From Streptomyces sp. cf386 (GTDB taxonomy: Bacteria; Actinomycetota; Actinomycetes; Streptomycetales; Streptomycetaceae): a stretch of 64,000 nucleotides of DNA. Position 1 is the first letter of the stretch; every line of letters begins with the position of its first letter. A program made the position numbers and the translations under genes. Positions 7,920-17,639 of the stretch are shown here, in pieces. The notes beneath the pieces are model-generated. The model was not told where the DNA came from. It did not search any database and saw nothing but the letters and a program-made list of their open reading frames with translations. The stretch is from the NCBI RefSeq assembly GCF_900103585.1, contig NZ_FNHV01000002.1:425461-489460 (forward strand), given 5' to 3'.

Positions 7920-9379
7920 GTGTCAACGACCCTGGTCGGCAGCGGTTGTTCGTCGACGGTGCGTGGGAGGAGCCGGACGGGGGCTACTACGCCGTCGTCG
8001 ATCCGGCCTCCGAGGAGACCGTCGGGTGGGCCCCGGAGGCCTCGCGGGATCAGGTGCACGCGGCCTGTGCCGCGGCCCGCGAGGCCTTCGGGCCGTGGTC
8101 GCGTACGGCGCCGGAGGAGCGGGCGGCCGTGCTGGCGCGGGCGGCGGACATCATCCACGGCCACCTCGTGCCGTACGCCGAACTGGCCCAGGCCGAGACC
8201 GGCGCGACCATGGGGACGGCCCGGGGCATGCAGGTGGGCGTCGGGGCGGCGCGGTTCCGGCGGTACGCGCGTGTGGAGCCCGCCGAGTGGGCGATCCCGC
8301 CGCAGATCAACGACGCCGGGCCGATGGGGCGGGCGGGGGTCATGGGAGCGCTGGCCGTGCGGCAGCCCGTCGGGGTCGTCACCTGTATCACCTCGTACAA
8401 CAACCCCTGGGCCAATCCGGCGGGCAAGATCGCCCCCGCGCTGGCCATGGGCAACACCGTGGTCGTGAAGCCCGCCCCGCAGGATCCGCTGTCCGTCTAC
8501 CGGATGGCGGAGGCGCTGGAGGCGGCGGGTGTTCCGGCGGGTGTGGTGAATGTGGTGTCCGGGCGGGCGGTGGAGGTGGGTGAGGCTGCCGTCGGCTCCC
8601 CGGACGTCGACATGGTGAGCTTCACCGGGTCCACGGCCGTCGGGCAGCGCATCGCCGAGGCATGCGGGCGGGACATGAAACGCCAGCTGATGGAGCTCGG
8701 AGGGAAGGGCGTGGCCCTCGTCTTCGACGACGCCGACCTCGGATCGGCGGTGGCCGGGATCGGGACGACGTTCTCCTTCTACAGCGGGCAGATCTGCACG
8801 GCGCCCACGCGGGTGCTGGCCCAGCGGGGCGTGTACGACCGGCTGGTCGAGCAACTCGCGGCGTATGCGGGCCGGTTGAGGGTCGGGGATCCGCGTGAGG
8901 CGTCCACCGTCGTCGGGCCGGTGATCTCGGCGGAGCACCGGGACCGGGTGGAGTCGTACGTGGAGACGGGGCGGAAAGAGGGCGCGGTGGTGGTGGCGGG
9001 AGGCGAACGGCCGCCGTACGAGCGGGGTTTCTACGTCGCGCCGACGCTTCTCGCGGACTGCTCGGGCGACATGCGGGTCGCCCGGGAGGAGATCTTCGGG
9101 CCGGTCGTGTCCGTCATCCCCTTCGACGAGGAGGAGGAAGGGATCGCCCTCGCCAACGACACCGACTACGGGCTGATCGACTACGTCTGGTCCGGCGATG
9201 TCGCCCGCGCCTTCCGGGTCGCGCGGCGGCTGCGGGCCGGCGGGGTCGGGATCAACACCGTCGGACGGAACATGGAGGCGCCGTTCGGGGGGTTCAAGAA
9301 GAGCGGCGTCGGGCGGGACGTCGGGTCGTACGCGCTGCACGCGTACAGCGAGGTGCAGGCGATCGTGTGGCCAGGGTGA
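7916..9379 (+). CDS. Aldehyde dehydrogenase family protein
   Basis: 487 residues from GTG 7916, chosen because it overlaps the upstream stop by 4 nt and the first conserved strand (QRLFVDGAW) follows at once. NAD(P)-dependent aldehyde oxidation is supported by FTGSTAVGQRI, general base E260 (ELGGKG) and nucleophile C294 (GQICTAPTRV). The length is standard. It would convert an aldehyde intermediate of the operon to the acid. The C-terminal MEAPFGGFKKSGVGRD segment is typical of the family. Coupled to the amidohydrolase and 53 bp upstream of the alpha/beta hydrolase. Confidence 0.93.
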   Translation: MSVNDPGRQRLFVDGAWEEPDGGYYAVVDPASEETVGWAPEASRDQVHAACAAAREAFGPWSRTAPEERAAVLARAADIIHGHLVPYAELAQAETGATMGTARGMQVGVGAARFRRYARVEPAEWAIPPQINDAGPMGRAGVMGALAVRQPVGVVTCITSYNNPWANPAGKIAPALAMGNTVVVKPAPQDPLSVYRMAEALEAAGVPAGVVNVVSGRAVEVGEAAVGSPDVDMVSFTGSTAVGQRIAEACGRDMKRQLMELGGKGVALVFDDADLGSAVAGIGTTFSFYSGQICTAPTRVLAQRGVYDRLVEQLAAYAGRLRVGDPREASTVVGPVISAEHRDRVESYVETGRKEGAVVVAGGERPPYERGFYVAPTLLADCSGDMRVAREEIFGPVVSVIPFDEEEEGIALANDTDYGLIDYVWSGDVARAFRVARRLRAGGVGINTVGRNMEAPFGGFKKSGVGRDVGSYALHAYSEVQAIVWPG

Positions 9380-9432
9380 GACGAGGGGATTGACCGGCCG
9401 GTGGCTGTTGGCGCGGGGAGGAGGAGGGCAGA

Positions 9433-10218
9433 GTGTCCCGTATGGGACACATGGTGCAGGTCAAGGGTGGCGAGATCTGGGCGGACGACTCGGGGGGTGA
9501 CGGGCTGCCGGTGGTGTTGTTGCATCCCGGGGTCGGGGACGCGCGGGTGTGGGATCCGGTTGTCCCGGACCTAGTGGAGCTCCATCGGGTGATTCGGTAC
9601 GACGCCCGGGGGTTCGGGCGGTCCCCGAACCCCACGGCCTCCTACACGCAGGCTGAGGACCTGCGTGCCGTCCTCGACCACTTCGACGTGCGGCGTGCGG
9701 TGCTGGTCGGGACGAGCATGGGCGGGGCGACGGCGGTCAACGGCGCGCTGAACGAGCCCGGCCGCGTCGCCGGGCTCGTGCTGCTCGTGCCGGGGGTGAC
9801 CGGGTATCCGGATCTGGAGTCACCGGAACTTACCGCGCAGATCGGCGAGTTGGCGCAGGCCGGGGACATGGACGGGCTCGTCGAGCTCTCCCTGCGTACC
9901 TGGGGTGCGGCGGGTACGCCCCCGGACACCGAGGCCGAGACGCTGCTGCGGGGCGCGATCCCGGCCTGGTTCACGACGTACGGCCACCAGGCCGAGGATC
10001 CGCCCGCCTTCCCGCGCCTCGGTGAGCTGTCCCTGCCCTGCAGCCTGCTCCTCGGCGAGAAGGACTACCCGCGGACCGTCAGCTGCAACGAGGCGATGGC
10101 CGCCGCGATCCCCGGCTGCCGCCTGGTACGACTGCCGGACTGCGACCACTTCCCCACCTTGCGGGCGCCGGGGACCGTACAGGAGCTGGTGTCGGAGGTG
10201 TACACGCAGGTGGCCTGA
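9433..10218 (+). CDS. Alpha/beta hydrolase
   Basis: 261 residues from GTG 9433, placed by GGAGGAGG about 7 nt upstream; ATG 9442 and ATG 9451 are weaker alternatives. The nucleophile elbow is GTSMGG with S95, the oxyanion HPG motif lies near residue 31, and the catalytic His is in DCDHFPTL near residue 240, with a likely Asp/Glu around 215. Short-chain esterase, enol-lactonase or C-C hydrolase activity is possible. It is the last gene of the five-gene run and ends 3 bp from a convergent gene, so the transcription unit probably stops here. Confidence 0.9.
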   Translation: MSRMGHMVQVKGGEIWADDSGGDGLPVVLLHPGVGDARVWDPVVPDLVELHRVIRYDARGFGRSPNPTASYTQAEDLRAVLDHFDVRRAVLVGTSMGGATAVNGALNEPGRVAGLVLLVPGVTGYPDLESPELTAQIGELAQAGDMDGLVELSLRTWGAAGTPPDTEAETLLRGAIPAWFTTYGHQAEDPPAFPRLGELSLPCSLLLGEKDYPRTVSCNEAMAAAIPGCRLVRLPDCDHFPTLRAPGTVQELVSEVYTQVA

Positions 10219-10221
10219 CGA

Positions 10222-10617
10222 TCAGCCGTCCAGATCGACCCGTACCGTCAGCAGATGGGTCCCCAGCGCCCTGACCGCGACGCTGTTGAACCGGGGCAGG
10301 GAGCGCAGCCGCGCCACCGGGTCGTCGTCCGGCAGCAGTTGTGCCGTGCCGGTGTGCCACCGCCCCCTGATCCGCACCCGCACCCGCGGATCGGCCTTGA
10401 TGTTGCGGACGTACTGCGACTTCTCGCCGAACTCCGAGACCAGCCAGAACGCGTCACCGACCCGGCGGCCGCCCACGGGTGTCTGCCGGGGCAGGCCGGA
10501 GGTGCGGCCCGTGGTCTCCAGGACGGTCTGGAGGGGGAGGCGGCGGAGGATCGGATTGCCGACGTGGCGCTGGAAACCGGTGGCGGCGCGGAACCTGAGC
10601 TCGGTGAGGCGGGACAT
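10222..10617 (-). CDS. Deazaflavin (F420)-dependent nitroreductase/quinone reductase family protein
   Basis: 131 residues, the usual size for the DUF385/Ddn split-barrel family. Recognisable parts are LETTGRTSGLPRQTPV near residue 35, WLVSEFGEKSQYVRNI near 57-72 and VRIRGRWHTGTA near 80. Members use reduced F420 to reduce quinones, nitro groups or fatty-acid double bonds. FbiC (14916-17528), needed to make the F420 deazaflavin, lies 4.3 kb away. It converges with the alpha/beta hydrolase, leaving only 3 bp, so it belongs to a different transcription unit. Confidence 0.87.
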   Translation of the reverse strand: MSRLTELRFRAATGFQRHVGNPILRRLPLQTVLETTGRTSGLPRQTPVGGRRVGDAFWLVSEFGEKSQYVRNIKADPRVRVRIRGRWHTGTAQLLPDDDPVARLRSLPRFNSVAVRALGTHLLTVRVDLDG

Positions 10618-10718
10618 GCCGGTGAGTCTCCTGTCTTGTGCTGGGTGTCAGGGCACCGGGGTCGAACTGTTGCTTCAATGGTCCCCGACGCGGGCATGAC
10701 GAGAGCGGGTGGCTGCGG

Positions 10719-11546
10719 ATGCGGGTCGTGACGTGGAACCTTTGGTGGCGCTTCGGGCCCTGGGAGGCCCGGCAGAAGGCCATCCTCGCCGAGCTGCGCG
10801 ATCTGCGCCCCGACATCGTGGGCCTGCAGGAGGTGTGGGCCGCCGACGGCGAGAACCAGGCCGAGTGGCTGGCCGCCGAACTCGGCATGCACTGGGCCTG
10901 GGCCCCCTCACCCGCCCCCGAACGCTGGCGCCGGCGGATCGGCGACCCCACGGTCGACATCGGCCTCGCCGTACTGAGCCGCTGGCCGGTCACCGACCGG
11001 CGCACCCTGCGCCTGCCCGCCCCCTCCGACGTCGACGACGGCCGCCTCGCCCTCTTCACCCGGCTGGCCACCCCCTCCTACGACATCCCTTTCTTCACCA
11101 CCCACCTCACCTCCGCCCTGCACGGCTCGGCCGTACGCTGCCGCCAGGTCACCGCGCTCGCCGAGTTCGTCGGCGAGAACCGGGTCGACACGCCCTTCCC
11201 GACCGTCGTCACCGGCGACTTCAACGCCTGGCCGGACTCAGACGAGATCCGCCTCTTCGGCGGCTACCGCACCGCGCCGGTCGTCCCCGGGCAGGTCTTC
11301 TTCGACGCCTGGCAGTACGCCGAGCCGGACGCCCCCTCGGTCACCTGGGACCGTGCGAACCCGTATGTCGCGGCCGGCCTGGAACCGGGCGTACGGATCG
11401 ACTACATCCACGTGGGGCCGCCCGGGACGGGCGGACTGGGGCATGTGCGGGACGTACGGCGGGCGGGGGACGGGCCGGTCGACGGCGTCTGGCCCTCCGA
11501 CCACGCCGCGGTGGTCGCCGACCTGGGGGACGGGCCGACGCCTTGA
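10719..11546 (+). CDS. Endonuclease/exonuclease/phosphatase family protein
   Basis: 275 residues from ATG 10719, where homology to the fold begins at once (MRVVTWNLWW). An upstream in-frame start exists at 10638 but would add a non-conserved leader. Metal and catalytic residues of the EEP/DNase I-like fold are visible: N7, E in GLQEVW near residue 38, GDFNAW near residue 168, and PSDHAAV near the C-terminus. No signal peptide, so it is cytoplasmic. Substrate (phosphodiester in nucleic acid, phospholipid or small molecule) cannot be assigned. Confidence 0.88.
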   Translation: MRVVTWNLWWRFGPWEARQKAILAELRDLRPDIVGLQEVWAADGENQAEWLAAELGMHWAWAPSPAPERWRRRIGDPTVDIGLAVLSRWPVTDRRTLRLPAPSDVDDGRLALFTRLATPSYDIPFFTTHLTSALHGSAVRCRQVTALAEFVGENRVDTPFPTVVTGDFNAWPDSDEIRLFGGYRTAPVVPGQVFFDAWQYAEPDAPSVTWDRANPYVAAGLEPGVRIDYIHVGPPGTGGLGHVRDVRRAGDGPVDGVWPSDHAAVVADLGDGPTP

Positions 11547-11726
11547 CGGCCGGGCGGCCGGCCGACCAGGCGGGGCCCTGCTCGACGCGGGGGAGGAGGC
11601 GAACGTACGGGTGATCGCCGCGCGACCCGTCCCGCGCGGCCCCGCCCCTCACCCGCCGGTCGACTGGGCTCCCTGCCGCTGCGCCTCACCCCGTGACGTC
11701 TGCGGCACGGACCGGCTCTTCCGTCG

Positions 11727-13241
11727 CTACGAACGCCCCAGGAAGATCGGGTTCGTGAACGCCGCCAGCGCCCCGGGCAACGGCCCCACCGCCGCCTCGT
11801 GCCGCAACTCGGCCCGTACATACGCCGCGTACGAGGGCGTCGTACGCCACTCCACGACCCCCGAGCCCGCCACCGGCAGCGGTGCGCTGGTGAACAGCAC
11901 GCCTTGGTCGGTGACGAAGCGGACCGTGCAGCGGGGTGCGCCGGTGACCTCCAGGCGGACCGTCACCGGGGTGTCCCGGTCGGCCTCCAACCGCCCGCCG
12001 ATGCCCGCCTGTCGGCCCCGGCCGCCCGAGGCCGTGAAGGTGAGGGAGACGTTCTTGGACTCGGCGATGTACGAGCGGCCCGCCCGGATGCCCTCCTGGA
12101 TCGCCTCACGCGTGAGGTCGTCGGCGAGGACGACGGTCTGGGGGGAGCCGACCGGGTCGGGGCTGCGGTGGGCGTCGCTGTTGCCCATCGCCGGGATCCA
12201 GTCGCGGCCGTTCTCGCGCACCGACGCCACCAGCATGCTGTCCCAGTCGGCCAGCGACACCTCGTCGTCCGGCGTGTACGGCCCGTTCCAGACCTCGATC
12301 GCGTCCGCCTCGCCGAAGCCGAACTTCCAGTTGCAGCCGACGCAGGTGGCGTGCGGGTGGGCCGGGACGACCAGGCCGCCCGCCCTGCGGACCTGCCGGG
12401 CGAACCTGCCGAAGCGGTTGTCCCGCGCCCGGTAGCGCCAGTCGATGAACGTGCCCGGCTCGACGCCCAGCGCCACCACGTGGCCGTTGCGGGTCGTGAT
12501 CTCCTCGCCCAGCATCACGAGCAGGTCGTCGCCCGCCACGTCGGCCCAGTGCGCGTGCGCGGAGTGCGTGTTGTGCTCGGAGCTGTTGATGAAGTCCAGG
12601 CCGGCCTCGCGCGCGAGGGCCGCGATCTCCGCCGGGGTGCGGCGGCCGTCCGAGTACCAGGAGTGCAGGTGGCAGTCGCCCCGGTACCAGGCGCGGCCCC
12701 GCCCCTTGGCCCGCTCCGGCGGATACGTCGGCTCGACGAACTCGCCCTGCTCGCCGTAGGTCAGCGTGATCGTGATCTCGTAGGTGAGGCCCTGCGGGGC
12801 CACCGTGTAGGGGCCGAGGGCGATCTGCCAGGTGCCCTCCTCGACCGGGCCGGGGATGTAGCCCGGCGTGGCGTCGTCGGCGCGGATGAAGAACTCCGTG
12901 CGCGCACCGCCCGACCAGCCCCGGAAGCCCTTGCCGCCGAGCTCGGTGCCGCGCTGGTCGAAGATGCCGATGTCGAGGCCGTTGCCCTGGGTGCCGGCGG
13001 GGACGGACGGGCGGTCGTAGGTGTAGGAGACCTTGATCTCCCGGACGCCGTCGGGGACTTCGAGGGGGACGTACACGAAGTCGGGCGAGCCGGGCGGCAG
13101 AGTCCCGCGCACCGTGCGGGTCTCGGCGTCGTGCATGTCGTCCGCCCCTCTCGCGAAGCTCACGCTTCCCAACGTAAGCGCGGCCGCGGCGCCCGTCACG
13201 AACAGGGCCCGTCTTCCGAGTCTTGCGTCGTCATCACACAT
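11727..13241 (-). CDS. CehA/McbA family PHP-type metallohydrolase, exported
   Basis: 504 residues from ATG 13241. The N-terminus LGRRALFVTGAAAALTLG looks like a Tat or Sec signal. A beta-sandwich segment (about residues 45-165) precedes a PHP domain with GDCHLHSWYSDG (H191, H193), SEHNTH (222-226 region), AHPHATC and GNSDAHR. These match trinuclear metal phosphoesterase-type sites; CehA/McbA members include carbaryl hydrolase, while many others are uncharacterised exported phosphoesterases. The frame stays open far upstream of 13241, but that part reads across another gene and lacks conservation. Convergent with the EEP gene across a 180-bp gap with no gene. Confidence 0.85.
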   Translation of the reverse strand: MCDDDARLGRRALFVTGAAAALTLGSVSFARGADDMHDAETRTVRGTLPPGSPDFVYVPLEVPDGVREIKVSYTYDRPSVPAGTQGNGLDIGIFDQRGTELGGKGFRGWSGGARTEFFIRADDATPGYIPGPVEEGTWQIALGPYTVAPQGLTYEITITLTYGEQGEFVEPTYPPERAKGRGRAWYRGDCHLHSWYSDGRRTPAEIAALAREAGLDFINSSEHNTHSAHAHWADVAGDDLLVMLGEEITTRNGHVVALGVEPGTFIDWRYRARDNRFGRFARQVRRAGGLVVPAHPHATCVGCNWKFGFGEADAIEVWNGPYTPDDEVSLADWDSMLVASVRENGRDWIPAMGNSDAHRSPDPVGSPQTVVLADDLTREAIQEGIRAGRSYIAESKNVSLTFTASGGRGRQAGIGGRLEADRDTPVTVRLEVTGAPRCTVRFVTDQGVLFTSAPLPVAGSGVVEWRTTPSYAAYVRAELRHEAAVGPLPGALAAFTNPIFLGRS

Positions 13242-13320
13242 GCCCGTGAGCGTTCCCCGTGGGTGTGAACTCGTAAGGAAGGGAAGGAAATCAGAGAGCA
13301 TCGAGCAAGGGGGAGGCACT

Positions 13321-13833
13321 GTGGCGAGTGGGGTTTCGGACAGATTCCGGTACGTGCTCACGCACACCGTCGTCATACGGCACACCGGCGACGGGCGCAC
13401 ACTGACGAAGACCTCGGCCAACTCGGAGCCGAGCGGCCTGGACCGGCTCGCCGACCGGCCGAGCGAGGAGGCCGTGAGCTGCGACCACTGCGCGGCGCGG
13501 CTGCGGGTGACGCTCCGGTCCGCGGCCGACGTGGAGCGCAGGCGGCGTCCGTACCGGCCGTTGTGGAAGGTGTCGGCCCTGCTGGCCGTCCTGAGCGGCT
13601 GGGGCCTCGTCGAAGTGGTCCGCGGCGGTGACGGGCTGGGCGGCGGGGAGTTCCTGGCCATGGCCGGTGCCGCCGTCGCCACCGTCCTGTTCGTCTGGGG
13701 CACCCTGTGGAGCCTGCTGCTCACCCGCAGCTTCGACACCCCCGAGGTCGCCCGCCCCGACGGCCCCGAACCGGCGGGTGTCCGGCACGGCTGGGGATCG
13801 GTGCCGAGGGTCGGGACGGAGCGCAGCGCCTGA
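13321..13833 (+). CDS. Small membrane protein of unknown function
   Basis: 170 residues from GTG 13321, selected by GGGGGAGG a few bases upstream. The N-terminal part (1-75) is soluble and contains SCDHCAARLRV, a lone CxxC that could bind metal or be redox active. Two transmembrane helices follow (about residues 83-98 and 108-130) with a short Gly-rich loop between, then a polar tail. It is divergent from the PHP hydrolase gene (79-bp gap). Function not recognised. Confidence 0.7.
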   Translation: MASGVSDRFRYVLTHTVVIRHTGDGRTLTKTSANSEPSGLDRLADRPSEEAVSCDHCAARLRVTLRSAADVERRRRPYRPLWKVSALLAVLSGWGLVEVVRGGDGLGGGEFLAMAGAAVATVLFVWGTLWSLLLTRSFDTPEVARPDGPEPAGVRHGWGSVPRVGTERSA

Positions 13834-13905
13834 ACGGGTTCGGGCCCGGGTCTGTGCCGACCGGTCGGTATCGACTTCCGACCTCCGGGCCGGTACAGAT
13901 GGGAC

Positions 13906-14754
13906 ATGCGCATCTCCGTCACGATCTTCCTCACCGACGAGACCATCACCCCGATCCGGCTCGCCCGTGAGCTGGAGCAGCGCGGGTTCGCCGGGCTGTA
14001 CCTGCCCGAGCACACCCACATCCCCGTCGAGCGGACCACCCCGTACCCGGCCGGCGGCGACCTGCCGCCCGAGTACGGCCGCACCCTCGACCCCTTCGTC
14101 GCCCTCGGCCAGGCGGCGGCCGTGACCGAGCGGCTCGGGCTGGGCACCGGCATCACGCTGGTCGCCCAGCACGACCCGATCGACCTGGCCAAGCAGATCG
14201 CGACCCTGGACCACCTGTCCGGCGGGCGGTTCACCCTCGGCCTCGGCTTCGGCTGGAACGTCGAGGAGGCCGCCGACCACGGCGTCGACTGGGCCACCCG
14301 CCGCGAACTCGTCCGGGACCGGATGGCCCTGATGCGGGCCCTGTGGGCGGACGAACCCACCGCGCACGAGGGCGAGTTCGGTGCCGTACGCGCCAGTTTC
14401 GCCTATCCCAAACCGGTACAGAAGCCGCGCACGCCCAAGGTCAACGGCCCCCGCACGCTCATCGGCGGAGCCGCCGGCCCGAAGCTCTTCCAGCACATCA
14501 GCGAGTACGCCGACGGATGGCTCCCCATCGGCGGCCGAGGATTGTCCGAAACCCTCCCCCGCCTGCGCACCGTCTGGTCCGACGCCGGTCGCGACCCGAA
14601 CGCCCTCCAGGTGGTGCCGTACGCCGTGTACCCGAACCCCGGCAAGCTCGCGCACTACGCGGAGTTGGGGATCGAGGAGGTCGTGGTCCAGTTGCCCCCG
14701 GCGGGAGAGGCGGAGGTTCTACGGGTGTTGGACGAGTACGCCGAGCACTTGTAA
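13906..14754 (+). CDS. LLM class F420-dependent oxidoreductase
   Basis: 282 residues, the size of the short F420-type luciferase-like proteins. Features: MRISVTIFLTDE first strand, LYLPEHTHIP near residue 35, LGTGITLVAQHDPIDLAKQIATLDHLSGGRF near residues 80-110, and LGLGFGWN near 113. The YLPEHTH/GTGITL pattern belongs to the F420 branch rather than FMN luciferases. Cytoplasmic. It lies 161 bp before fbiC, which supports F420 dependence. Substrate unknown. Confidence 0.88.
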   Translation: MRISVTIFLTDETITPIRLARELEQRGFAGLYLPEHTHIPVERTTPYPAGGDLPPEYGRTLDPFVALGQAAAVTERLGLGTGITLVAQHDPIDLAKQIATLDHLSGGRFTLGLGFGWNVEEAADHGVDWATRRELVRDRMALMRALWADEPTAHEGEFGAVRASFAYPKPVQKPRTPKVNGPRTLIGGAAGPKLFQHISEYADGWLPIGGRGLSETLPRLRTVWSDAGRDPNALQVVPYAVYPNPGKLAHYAELGIEEVVVQLPPAGEAEVLRVLDEYAEHL

Positions 14755-14767
14755 CCGAGCGGCAACC

Positions 14768-14841
14768 CCCTAGGGGCGCGGGGCTGTGCCGATATGCGGC
14801 TCCGCCGCGTGGGCGCGACCAGCCACAACGAGCCCGCACCC
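14768..14841 (-). repeat. Interspersed Streptomyces intergenic repeat, copy 2
   Basis: The reverse complement of the element at 6103-6155: GGGGCGCGGGG at one end and GCGCGACCAGCCACAACG followed by AGCCCGCAC at the other, with about 28 bp inserted between (TGTGCCGATATGCGGC and following). The insert contains the near-palindrome GCGGCTCCGCCGC. It lies between the F420 LLM gene and fbiC and could act as a transcript-end or spacer element. Confidence 0.7.
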
Positions 14842-14915
14842 GGCAACGCACCGCCACCTCCCAGGGCCACCCCCGGCCCCGCTGAACCGGCGGAGCCCGA
14901 CCGTATGCTCGAAGG

Positions 14916-17528
14916 ATGACGACCTCCGCGACTTCCGGAACCGGCCCCACCGACCGCCCCGGCGGCACCGGCCCGACCGAGAACTCCATGCGTCGCGCCC
15001 TCAAACGCGCCCGGGCCGGCGTCACACTCGACGTCTCCGAGGCCGCCGTGCTGCTCCAGGCCCGCGGCGAGGCACTCGACGACCTCGCCGCGTCCGCCGG
15101 CCGGGTGCGTGACGCGGGCCTCGAAGCCGCCGGCCGGCCCGGCGTCATCACGTACTCGAAGAGCGTCTTCATCCCCCTCACCCGGCTGTGCCGGGACAAG
15201 TGCCACTACTGCACCTTCGTCACCGTGCCCGGCAAGCTGCGCCGTGCCGGGCACGGGATGTTCATGTCGCCGGACGAGGTCCTCGACATCGCCCGCAAGG
15301 GCGCCGCCCTCGGCTGCAAGGAAGCCCTCATCACCCTCGGCGACAAGCCCGAGGACCGCTGGCCTCAGGCGCGCGAGTGGCTCGACGCGCACGGCTACGA
15401 CGACACCATCGCCTACGTCCGCGCCATCTCCATCCGCATCCTGGAGGAGACGGGGCTTCTCCCGCACCTCAACCCGGGCGTCATGTCCTGGACCGACTTC
15501 CAGCGACTGAAGCCCGTCGCCCCGTCGATGGGCATGATGCTGGAGACGACGGCCACCCGTCTGTGGTCCGAGCCCGGCGGCCCGCACTACGGCTCCCCGG
15601 ACAAGGAACCCGCCGTCCGCCTGCGCGTCCTGGAGGACGCCGGCCGTTCCTCGGTCCCCTTCACGTCCGGGATCCTGATCGGCATCGGCGAGACGTACGA
15701 GGAGCGGGCGGAGTCCCTCTTCGCGCTGCGCCGCGTCTCCCGGTCCTACCACGGCATCCAGGAACTGATCATCCAGAACTTCCGCGCCAAGCCGGACACC
15801 GCGATGCGCGGCATGCCGGACGCGGAACTCGACGAACTGGTCGCCACGGTGGCGGTGGCCAGGCTCATCATGGGCCCGTCCGCCTGCCTCCAGGCCCCGC
15901 CGAACCTGGTCGACTCCGAGTACGAGCGGCTCATCCGCGCCGGTATCGACGACTGGGGCGGGGTGTCGCCGCTCACCATCGACCACGTCAACCCCGAGCG
16001 GCCGTGGCCGCAGATCGAGGAGCTGGCCGAACGGTCGGCCGCCGTCGGCTTCGAGCTGCGGGAACGTCTCTGCGTGTACCCGGAGTTCGTCCAGCGCGGC
16101 GAGCCCTGGCTGGACCCGCGGCTGCGACCGCACGTCCGCGCGCTCGCCGACCCGCAGACGGGCCTGGCCCTGGCGGACGCGACCGTCGAGGGCCACCCGT
16201 GGCAGGAGCCGGAGGAGGCCTTCGAGGCGTCCGGCCGTACCGACCTGCACCGCACCATCGACACCGAGGGCCGTACGTCCGACCGCCGCGACGACTTCGA
16301 CGAGGTGTACGGCGACTGGGGCGCCCTGCGCGAGGCCGCAGCGCCCGGCATGGTGCCGCAGCGCATCGACACCGACGTCCGCCAGGCACTGCGCGTCGCC
16401 GCCGACGACCCGACCCGTCTGACCGACGACGAGGCGCTGGCGCTGCTGCACGCGGACGGGCCGGCGCTGGACGCGCTGTGCGCGGTGGCGGACGACGTCC
16501 GCAAGTCGGCGGTCGGCGACGACGTCACGTACATCGTCACCCGGAACATCAACTTCACCAACGTCTGCTACACGGGCTGCCGTTTCTGCGCCTTCGCGCA
16601 GCGCAGGACGGACGCGGACGCCTACACCCTCTCCCTGGACCAGGTCGCCGACCGCGCCCAGCAGGCCTGGGACGTGGGCGCTGTCGAGGTCTGCATGCAG
16701 GGCGGCATCCACCCCGACCTGCCCGGGACGGCGTACTTCGACATCGCGAAGGCGGTGAAGGACCGCGTCCCCGGCATGCACGTCCACGCCTTCTCACCCA
16801 TGGAGGTCGTGAACGGCGCGACCCGCACCGGTCTGTCCATCCGCGAGTGGCTGACAGCGGCGAAGGAAGCGGGCCTGGACTCGATCCCCGGGACCGCCGC
16901 CGAGATCCTCGACGACGAGGTCCGCTGGGTCCTGACCAAGGGCAAGCTGCCGACGGCGACGTGGATCGAGGTGATCACCACGGCGCACGAGGTCGGCCTC
17001 CGCTCGTCGTCGACGATGATGTACGGCCACGTCGACCAGCCCCGCCACTGGCTCGGCCATCTGCGCACCCTGGCCGGCATCCAGCAACGCACGGGCGGCT
17101 TCACGGAGTTCGTGACCCTGCCGTTCATCCACACCAACGCGCCGGTCTACCTGGCGGGCATCGCCCGCCCCGGCCCGACGACCCGCGACAACCGTGCCGT
17201 GACGGCCATGGCCCGCCTCCTCCTGCACCCCCACATCCCCAACATCCAGACCAGCTGGGTGAAGCTGGGCTCGGAGGGCGCGGCCGAGATGCTCCGCTCC
17301 GGCGCCAACGACCTGGGCGGCACGCTGATGGAGGAGACGATCTCGCGGATGGCGGGTTCGTCGTACGGCTCCTACAAGTCGGTACGCGACCTGGTGGCCG
17401 TCGCCGAGGCCGCCGGCCGCCCGGCCAGGCCCCGCACGACGCTGTACGGCGAGGTGTCGCAGGAACGGCAGCGGGCGGCGACGGCCTCGGACGGGCATCT
17501 GCCCGAGTTGTTGCCGGTGCTGGACTGA
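14916..17528 (+). CDS. fbiC: Bifunctional FO synthase (CofG-CofH fusion)
   Basis: 870 residues, the expected length for the actinobacterial fusion. It makes 7,8-didemethyl-8-hydroxy-5-deazariboflavin, the chromophore of coenzyme F420, from 5-amino-6-ribitylaminouracil and tyrosine by two radical-SAM reactions. The CofG half carries CRDKCHYC (C92, C96, C99) and the CofH half CYTGCRFC (C551, C555, C558); each Cys set should bind a 4Fe-4S cluster. GGIHPDL follows in the second half. ATG 14916 has only a weak ribosome site (GAAGG) directly upstream. Nearby genes at 10222 and 13906 belong to F420-using families, though they are not clearly one operon. Confidence 0.97.
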   Translation: MTTSATSGTGPTDRPGGTGPTENSMRRALKRARAGVTLDVSEAAVLLQARGEALDDLAASAGRVRDAGLEAAGRPGVITYSKSVFIPLTRLCRDKCHYCTFVTVPGKLRRAGHGMFMSPDEVLDIARKGAALGCKEALITLGDKPEDRWPQAREWLDAHGYDDTIAYVRAISIRILEETGLLPHLNPGVMSWTDFQRLKPVAPSMGMMLETTATRLWSEPGGPHYGSPDKEPAVRLRVLEDAGRSSVPFTSGILIGIGETYEERAESLFALRRVSRSYHGIQELIIQNFRAKPDTAMRGMPDAELDELVATVAVARLIMGPSACLQAPPNLVDSEYERLIRAGIDDWGGVSPLTIDHVNPERPWPQIEELAERSAAVGFELRERLCVYPEFVQRGEPWLDPRLRPHVRALADPQTGLALADATVEGHPWQEPEEAFEASGRTDLHRTIDTEGRTSDRRDDFDEVYGDWGALREAAAPGMVPQRIDTDVRQALRVAADDPTRLTDDEALALLHADGPALDALCAVADDVRKSAVGDDVTYIVTRNINFTNVCYTGCRFCAFAQRRTDADAYTLSLDQVADRAQQAWDVGAVEVCMQGGIHPDLPGTAYFDIAKAVKDRVPGMHVHAFSPMEVVNGATRTGLSIREWLTAAKEAGLDSIPGTAAEILDDEVRWVLTKGKLPTATWIEVITTAHEVGLRSSSTMMYGHVDQPRHWLGHLRTLAGIQQRTGGFTEFVTLPFIHTNAPVYLAGIARPGPTTRDNRAVTAMARLLLHPHIPNIQTSWVKLGSEGAAEMLRSGANDLGGTLMEETISRMAGSSYGSYKSVRDLVAVAEAAGRPARPRTTLYGEVSQERQRAATASDGHLPELLPVLD

Positions 17529-17580
17529 GGAAGACCCTCCGGCGGAGGTCGGTACGATGATCCGACCCCGCTGGAGGGGT

Positions 17581-17630
17581 TCCGTAGCGTTCCAGAACGT
17601 TCCAGAGCGTTCCATTGCTTTCCGTAGCCG
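17581..17630 (+). repeat. Five tandem 10-bp units in a promoter/leader
   Basis: TCCGTAGCGT, TCCAGAACGT, TCCAGAGCGT, TCCATTGCTT and TCCGTAGCCG follow each other without gaps, ending just before the AGGAG at 17631. The 10-bp period equals about one helical turn, which would put each TCC on the same DNA face. This could be a protein-binding array or a structured leader; nothing shows which. Confidence 0.6.
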
Positions 17631-17639
17631 AGGAGATGC

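Noticed and set aside
13242..14360. Upstream extension of the PHP hydrolase frame
   Set aside because: The frame is open by chance across the membrane-protein and LLM genes. The signal peptide and conserved sequence start at 13241.
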